DNA from: CBFGTA01 sp965651595
GTDB taxonomy: Bacteria; Actinomycetota; Actinomycetes; S36-B12; UBA10799
Direction of reading: 5' to 3'
Assembly (NCBI GenBank): GCA_965651595.1
Contig: CBFGTA010000032.1
Coordinates: forward strand, 1 to 19,867
Length of the DNA stretch: 19,867 nucleotides
Both the position numbers and the translations under genes were made by a program. The notes beneath the pieces were generated by a model. The model saw only the letters and a list, made by a program, of their open reading frames with translations, made no database searches and was not told where the DNA came from. The stretch's first letter is position 1. Each line of letters begins with the position of its first letter. Shown piece after piece: positions 15,272 to 19,867 of this stretch.

Positions 15272-16444
15272 ATGGCACGAGAAGAGAACTTCCTCGGGAT
15301 CAAACCTCGGGCCGCTCGACCGGCTAGGCCGTGGAACGTCACTCTCGCCTGCACCGTCGGCCTCGTCCACGCCATTGTGGCTATCGCCCTGACGGTGATC
15401 AGTGTGGTCATCCGCACGCCGCTGGCCCTGCCCGATCCGATCCGCCCCATAATGAACATTCCGGTCCTGTCGGAAGTCTGGGCTCTGGTCGCCACGTTGG
15501 TCGTCCTGCCATTCCTGTGGGTGCTGGTCCTGAAGGGCAGCCGTCACGCTCGAGCGATCATCGTTGTCGTGCTGTTCGTTCGGGCTGCTCTCGCTGGGCT
15601 TGTCCTGCACACCGCATCAGTCGGGTCGGTGGGCTGGTGGATCTCCGGGCTGGTCGTCCTTGACGTGGTCGGCGTCATCCTCCTGTTCGGTGGCCACCGC
15701 ACCAGCACGTTCTTCGCCGCCGCCCGCACAGCCCTACCCCGACCACCTGGTGACTATGGCCTCGACGAACCGGCCCTGCCGATCGGGGCGCTCGCCGTCG
15801 GAATCGCCTTGCTGACCGGCTCCGCATTCCTACCATTGGCCCTGCTAGTCATCGTGACGATACTTGGCATGCTGGTGTGTCTGTGGGCCTGCATCTATCT
15901 GTATGCGAGCCAGCACAGCAAGTTCGTCGTGTGGCAGGACGTGCTGTCACGACTACCCGCAGCCGGTGTCGTGGTCGACGTCGCGTGCGGCCGGGGAATT
16001 GCGGCCGTGTCGTCGTTACGCGAATGGCCGCAAGCTACCGGCGTCGCAGCCGACACGTACGAACGTCGCCACCAGTCGGGCAACTCGCCCGGCGCCACTG
16101 CTCGCAACGCCGAGGCGGCCGGAGTCGCTGACCGCTTGACCATCCACAAGTGCTCCCTGTCCGACGTCCCGGTTGCCGAATCTAGTGCTGACCTGGTGAC
16201 GTGTCTGCTGGGGCTGCACCGACGCCCCAGTGGGTCAGCCCGGGCTGAGGTCGTCGCCGAACTGCTCCGGATCGGGCGGCCCGGGGGGTTCATTGTGGTC
16301 ATCGATCGCATGCCCCTCGACGAGGTCCGCGAGCAGTTCTTGGCGGCCGGGGCGCAGGTCCTGGAAGATCGAAATGCTGGCCCTCGCTCGTGGTACGGCT
16401 GGCCCCGGTGGGCGCTGCGCGTACTCGTGGTTCGCGTCGCCTAG
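15272..16444 (+). CDS. Membrane-anchored class I methyltransferase with an extended multi-helix N terminus
   Basis: A 390-residue two-part protein. Residues 22-210 contain about six membrane helices (near 24-48, 68-87, 93-112, 120-140, 169-186, 187-211). The remaining 180 residues are a SAM methyltransferase: VVVDVACGRG (233-242) is motif I, SGNSPGATARNAEAAGVADR (269-288) is a sequence typical of a known family of membrane-linked methyltransferases, and LLRIGRPGGFIVVID (331-345) is the late strand region. Those relatives, as I recall them, have only about two short N-terminal helices, so the extra helices are unusual. Motif I has Ala in place of the first usual Gly (DVGCGRG in relatives), and the normally conserved LHNI after motif IV reads LHRR, so activity may be altered. 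It follows the FUSC gene by ten bases. Substrate unknown. Confidence 0.83.
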   Translation: MAREENFLGIKPRAARPARPWNVTLACTVGLVHAIVAIALTVISVVIRTPLALPDPIRPIMNIPVLSEVWALVATLVVLPFLWVLVLKGSRHARAIIVVVLFVRAALAGLVLHTASVGSVGWWISGLVVLDVVGVILLFGGHRTSTFFAAARTALPRPPGDYGLDEPALPIGALAVGIALLTGSAFLPLALLVIVTILGMLVCLWACIYLYASQHSKFVVWQDVLSRLPAAGVVVDVACGRGIAAVSSLREWPQATGVAADTYERRHQSGNSPGATARNAEAAGVADRLTIHKCSLSDVPVAESSADLVTCLLGLHRRPSGSARAEVVAELLRIGRPGGFIVVIDRMPLDEVREQFLAAGAQVLEDRNAGPRSWYGWPRWALRVLVVRVA

Positions 16445-16466
16445 CTGCCCGCGGCCGAGAGGCAGC
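16444..16466. terminator. Bidirectional terminator-like hairpin between convergent genes
   Basis: GCTGCC (16444-16449) pairs exactly with GGCAGC (16461-16466) around an 11-base GC-rich loop. It fills almost the whole 26-base gap between the methyltransferase stop and the SulP stop. No U-tract is present on either strand. Confidence 0.45.
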
Positions 16467-16470
16467 CGCT

Positions 16471-18162
16471 TCACCTGACACCAGCAACAGCGCCTTCCAC
16501 CGAGTCGTAAAGGCGGCGCTGTCCGAGGATGTCACTGAGTTGGCTGCGAAGCAGGGCCCGTTGGGTTCGCCCCGGGACGACGACGATCGCAGTGGAAACT
16601 GAGCGGCTTTCGCACAACTCCACCAGTTCGCGCAGAACACACGCACCGGTGTAGTCCATGTCGTCAATGCCCGACGCGTCCAGAACGAAGGCCGGCAAGC
16701 CGTTGGGGCTCCCCGAAGCAGGAGGCAACGCTGCCAGAATCTGCTGTTTGAACCAGTTCGCGTTGCCGTACCACAGGGGTCCGTTGAGGCGATACACGAT
16801 GACCTCCGAAGCCTCACTGGCTGGGCTATCGCCGGGTGAAGTCTCGGCCGTCGCTGGCTGCCACTGTCCAGTGGGTCCAAGAACGAGCGGCAGCAATTCG
16901 GGGCGAGTGGTTCGGCGGGTGCGGTCCACGACGGCCAAGACCACTGCGACCAACACGCCAAGTTCCACGCCCAGAACCACGACACCCAACAGAGTCACTG
17001 CCATCAGCGCGAAGGGCATCCACGAGAACTGCAGCATCGCTCGCATCTCGGACACGCGAATGATCTTTATTGATATGAAGACAAGAATCGCGGCCAAGGT
17101 GGCCATGGGTAGGTCGTGGAGCGCGTTCGACAGGAAGAGAACGAAGGCAACCATGACAGCGCCGCACACGAGACTCACGATTTGAGATCGTGTCCCCATC
17201 GCCTGTGCCATGGCGGTCCCCGACGGGCTGGCGTTGACTGTGAATCCCCCTACTGCGCTGGAAGCCACATTCGACAAGCCCATTGCCCGGAAGTCCGAAT
17301 TCACGTCAACATCGAACCCGGCCCGTTCGGCCGACGATCGACTGGTGGCGGCAGTCTGCGCGAGTGCAATGAGGGTACACGCCACGGCGGTCGGGAGGAC
17401 GAGTCGGATGTTGTCGAGCGATACATCCGGAAAGCCGATGGGTGGGAGACCGCTCGGGAGATCACCCAAGGTGGCAACACCGTCGTTGGCGAGTCCCAGG
17501 ATGCCGACTGCCCCAATGGCAACGACCAAGACCAAGAACGCCCCCGGGATGCGAGCGCTCAAGCGACTCGCGATCAACAAGAGAGCTAGCGACACCACAC
17601 CGAGGCACACCGTTGGCCAGTTGATCTGGCCCAGCTCCGCCACAACCTGGGCGAGACGTTCAGGAACGTGCCCACTGCCCCCGGGTACTCCCAACATCTG
17701 AGGCAACTGATCGACGATAATGGTAATGCCCACTCCGGCCATGAATCCAGTGACAATCGGGCGCGACAAGAAGTCGGCCACCCACCCCAACCGGGCAATC
17801 CCCACAGCCAGCAGGATCACGCCGGTCAGGAAAGTGGTAGCGATCACCAAAGGGACATAGTTTGGCGATCCAGTCGCAGCAACAGCAGCAACCCCAGCGG
17901 CCAGCAAGGGAGCCAAAGTACTATCACAACCAGCCACGAGGAAGCGGTTTCGCGCAAGAACGGCAATGACAACGCAGGCGGCAGCCGTCCCGTAGAGTCC
18001 GGCCGTTGGCGGCATTCCTGCCAGGTGGGCAATCGCGATCTGCCCGGGCACGAATATTGCGGCCAGAGTAACCCCGGTGACTAGGTCAACGGGCAGCCAC
18101 TTCGCGCGATACCCGCGAAGAGTCGGTGCGATAGCTCGACTATCGCCGGCGGAAGCGGTCAT
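16471..18162 (-). CDS. SulP-family anion transporter with C-terminal STAS domain
   Basis: A 563-residue SLC26/SulP transporter. The N terminus TGVTLAAIFVPGQIAIAHLA (29-48) followed by GMPPTAGLYGT is the SulP signature. The hydrophobic core runs to about residue 420, and LIALAQTAATSRSSAERAGF (a conserved family region) is in the second half. A linker of about 45 residues leads to a STAS domain (about 445-560) with VIVYRLNGPLWYGNANWF and FVLDASGIDDMDYTGACVL. Family members import sulfate, bicarbonate or C4-dicarboxylates, or exchange anions; the sequence alone does not choose between these. Its ATG overlaps the stop of the upstream phosphoesterase gene (ATGA, 18159-18162), so the two are translated together. 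It is convergent with the membrane-methyltransferase gene. Confidence 0.93.
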   Translation of the reverse strand: MTASAGDSRAIAPTLRGYRAKWLPVDLVTGVTLAAIFVPGQIAIAHLAGMPPTAGLYGTAAACVVIAVLARNRFLVAGCDSTLAPLLAAGVAAVAATGSPNYVPLVIATTFLTGVILLAVGIARLGWVADFLSRPIVTGFMAGVGITIIVDQLPQMLGVPGGSGHVPERLAQVVAELGQINWPTVCLGVVSLALLLIASRLSARIPGAFLVLVVAIGAVGILGLANDGVATLGDLPSGLPPIGFPDVSLDNIRLVLPTAVACTLIALAQTAATSRSSAERAGFDVDVNSDFRAMGLSNVASSAVGGFTVNASPSGTAMAQAMGTRSQIVSLVCGAVMVAFVLFLSNALHDLPMATLAAILVFISIKIIRVSEMRAMLQFSWMPFALMAVTLLGVVVLGVELGVLVAVVLAVVDRTRRTTRPELLPLVLGPTGQWQPATAETSPGDSPASEASEVIVYRLNGPLWYGNANWFKQQILAALPPASGSPNGLPAFVLDASGIDDMDYTGACVLRELVELCESRSVSTAIVVVPGRTQRALLRSQLSDILGQRRLYDSVEGAVAGVR

Positions 18163-19670
18163 TCGCCGGGGAAGTGCTTCAAACGCAGCAGCGCCGGCGC
18201 CCGCTTCAGCAAGTACCGCCGAGCACCCGAACCGGTCGTCGGCAGTTTCGCCGGATCGTCACCCACAAGGTTTGCGACCGCCCGCAATGTGACCTGACCG
18301 AGTTGTGACAGATGCTCCGTGCGCTCGTGGTGCTTCTTGTGGAACAGCAGGGCCGCATCGGGAACATCGCCGAGTGCGGCGGCCTTCTCCGCCCGAGTGG
18401 GTGCCACCCATTCGAATGGGTGGCCTTCTAGATGTGCCAAGGCGTCCGTCCGCGGACTAGTGCGGTTGAACACGGCGTCGAGTGTCGGGGCAGACCGAAC
18501 ACGTTCTGTGAGGGGATCACCGAGGCCGAGGACCTGTTGCATGGTGGCAAGAACCGATGCGTTATGGAACGTTTCCTCAATGACCGTGCCTCGCTCGATC
18601 AACGGGGATACCACGATCGCCGGAACCCGCACGCCCAGACGATCAAACTCAAATCCGAACTCACCTGGGTAGTCATCAGGGGCGACCGTCGACGGCGGTG
18701 GGACATGGTCGTAAGTACCGCCATGCTCGTCAAAAAGGATTAACAGTGCCGTCGACTCCCATTGGGGCGACTGGCGGACAGCGTTGTAAACCTCGGCGAG
18801 GAACTTCTCCCCTGAGCGGACATCTGTGGGGGGATGGTAATCGTCAAGATCGCCGAACAACAGTCGCGGTTCAACCCACGAAAACGTTGGCAGAGTTCCG
18901 GCGGCGGCATCGGCGAAAAAGTCCTCCCGGAGAGCCTGATGGTCGTGCCACATTTTGATGCTGTGCAATCCGCCGAGCATCAGCGCCATCCCAGGTACGA
19001 CCTGGTCCTTGCTGAAGTACACCTTCCAGTCGACGCCCTGGTTGCTCATCAGTTCGAATACGTTAGTGGCCGTGTGATTCCAGGCGTAACTGATGACGTT
19101 GTCGTTGTCGACCTTTCCCATGCTCGTCCCGCACAAGAGGAACGACCGGTTCGGGTAGGTGCAGGTCGGGACGTCGCAGAACCAGCGGGTGAAGACCCCG
19201 TACTGTTCGGCCAAGGTGTTGATGATCGGGGCCGTTTCAGGAGTGAACATCTCCCCAATGGACTGCATCTCTGTGTCAGTAGGAATCCGTTCCTTCTCCC
19301 AAGTGAAATTGCCGTAGTAGTCGAGTGCGAACCCGTCCATCGGTGGAACCGGAGCACCAGTGGGCACGTTGTACGGGGCATCCATCACTTGGGGGAACAG
19401 TGGATAGGGTGAACGACCCAGGTTGCTCTGCGGGATGTATTCGCCCCACATCTGGGCATTGACGTTCCCGAACCCTTCACCTGGATCCGGCATCGGTGCG
19501 CGGAAATCGGTTGCTGGCCGCACGCGCACACTGCCTCCCGGGTAGGGCAGTTCGATGTCGCGATCGCGGATCCCGTCACTGGCACTGATGTGGGGCAAGT
19601 GGCCCAACAGGTTGTCGAAGGACCGGTTCTCGAACATCACGACGACCCACTGTTTGACCTGTTCGATCAT
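18159..19670 (-). CDS. Phosphoesterase family protein (phospholipase C/acid phosphatase-like, PF04185)
   Basis: A 503-residue metal-dependent phosphoesterase. Numbered from ATG 19670, the metal-site motif ENRSFDN is at 14-20, followed by the family's PNRSFLLCG (173-181), WVEPRLLFG plus DDYHPPTD near 265-283, and the active-site FDEHGGTYDHVPPP near 313-326. These are the classic elements of bacterial non-haemolytic phospholipase C and AcpA-type acid phosphatases. Unlike mycobacterial PLCs it has no Tat or Sec signal, so it appears cytoplasmic or leaves by another route. The frame is open to 19751, but GGGAGG at 19676-19681 lies five bases before ATG 19670 (MIEQVKQWVVVMFENRSF), which fixes the start. 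Its TGA overlaps the SulP ATG, suggesting a joint role, perhaps release and movement of an oxyanion. The substrate is not predictable. Confidence 0.9.
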   Translation of the reverse strand: MIEQVKQWVVVMFENRSFDNLLGHLPHISASDGIRDRDIELPYPGGSVRVRPATDFRAPMPDPGEGFGNVNAQMWGEYIPQSNLGRSPYPLFPQVMDAPYNVPTGAPVPPMDGFALDYYGNFTWEKERIPTDTEMQSIGEMFTPETAPIINTLAEQYGVFTRWFCDVPTCTYPNRSFLLCGTSMGKVDNDNVISYAWNHTATNVFELMSNQGVDWKVYFSKDQVVPGMALMLGGLHSIKMWHDHQALREDFFADAAAGTLPTFSWVEPRLLFGDLDDYHPPTDVRSGEKFLAEVYNAVRQSPQWESTALLILFDEHGGTYDHVPPPSTVAPDDYPGEFGFEFDRLGVRVPAIVVSPLIERGTVIEETFHNASVLATMQQVLGLGDPLTERVRSAPTLDAVFNRTSPRTDALAHLEGHPFEWVAPTRAEKAAALGDVPDAALLFHKKHHERTEHLSQLGQVTLRAVANLVGDDPAKLPTTGSGARRYLLKRAPALLRLKHFPGE

Positions 19671-19675
19671 TATCG

Positions 19676-19681
19676 CCTCCC
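19676..19681 (-). promoter_or_regulatory. Strong ribosome binding site of the phosphoesterase gene
   Basis: GGGAGG on the minus strand, five bases before ATG 19670. It lies within the longer open frame and so excludes the upstream start at 19751. Confidence 0.75.
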
Positions 19682-19693
19682 ATTTTTCGAATC

Positions 19694-19718
19694 GTGCGCG
19701 CCTGTGAGGCGGGAGCAC
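19694..19718 (-). repeat. Leader hairpin before the phosphoesterase-SulP operon
   Basis: CGCCT (19699-19703) pairs with AGGCG (19707-19711) around a 3-base loop, and GTGC (19694-19697) pairs with GCAC (19715-19718) across a small internal loop. It is 24 bases upstream of the phosphoesterase ATG, just before its ribosome site. It could be a leader structure or the end of an upstream transcript. The rest of 19719-19867 shows no recognisable gene. Confidence 0.35.
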
Positions 19719-19867
19719 GGTGGAACAGACTTTGCGCACTAAGGACGCCACGCGCGGTCGACACTACTGATCATGAACGTGCGTTGCTGAGCGCGTCCAC
19801 TCATCGGATTCAGGTTAGCCCGGATAGTCGTTTCTCCGGTGCGGCTGAGCCCGCAGTCGCGTGCCCC

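Noticed and set aside
3795..16471. The idea that the sulfotransferase and the SulP transporter form one sulfur pathway.
   Set aside because: They lie about 12 kb apart in different transcription units with many unrelated genes between, and the SulP substrate is not known to be sulfate.
19739..19867. A minus-strand frame open from the right edge for 42 codons, ending in TAG, which could be the 3' end of a neighbouring gene.
   Set aside because: The length is within chance expectation at this GC and the translation is not recognised; sequence beyond the window would be needed to decide.
1..19867. CRISPR arrays, tRNA or rRNA genes, insertion sequences, integrases and attachment sites.
   Set aside because: No regularly spaced repeats, cloverleaf-like sequences, transposase motifs or flanking direct repeats were seen by eye.

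Overview
The window looks like chromosomal DNA of a high-GC Gram-positive bacterium (Actinomycetota). The support is high GC with GC-rich third positions, frequent GTG starts, and actinobacterial-type versions of a ROK sugar kinase, a DUF2127 protein with an N-terminal Cys motif, MsrA starting MSWF, and a Bax-inhibitor-1 protein with an Ala/Pro-rich head. A finer lineage cannot be named. No tRNA, rRNA, CRISPR array, insertion sequence, integrase or phage gene was seen. Every stretch longer than about 200 bases is accounted for by genes.

Layout. 1-2628, minus strand: the start of a ROK sugar kinase, a DUF2127 membrane protein and an MFS exporter. 2686-3730, plus strand: msrA, interrupted near its 3' end by an in-frame TAG, then a small ankyrin-repeat protein. 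3795-4757, minus: a PAPS-type sulfotransferase. 4869-11506, minus: a five-gene operon-like block, which is the most notable part of the window. 11713-13936, minus: an unrecognised small helical protein, an MBL-fold hydrolase and a Bax-inhibitor-1/YccA protein. 14125-16444, plus: a FUSC-family transporter and a membrane-anchored methyltransferase. 16471-19670, minus: a SulP anion transporter whose start overlaps the stop of an upstream PF04185 phosphoesterase (phospholipase C-like).

The five-gene block runs, in transcription order, 6-TM protein, large exported C-anchored protein, second 6-TM protein, second large exported protein, soluble methyltransferase. Each 6-TM gene overlaps its exported partner by four bases, and the methyltransferase ATG directly follows the last stop codon. 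The two 6-TM proteins resemble each other, and so do the two exported proteins. This makes a tandemly duplicated two-component envelope module with no function I can name. It is the best candidate here for an undescribed system. A cluster of GATTCG/CGAATC inverted repeats lies upstream of it.

The other genes are mostly ordinary membrane, redox and transport functions. Points of interest are the msrA nonsense codon with a preserved reading frame beyond it, the coupled phosphoesterase-SulP pair, the methyltransferase carrying an extra membrane domain, and an ECF-sigma-like promoter candidate before the Bax-inhibitor gene.
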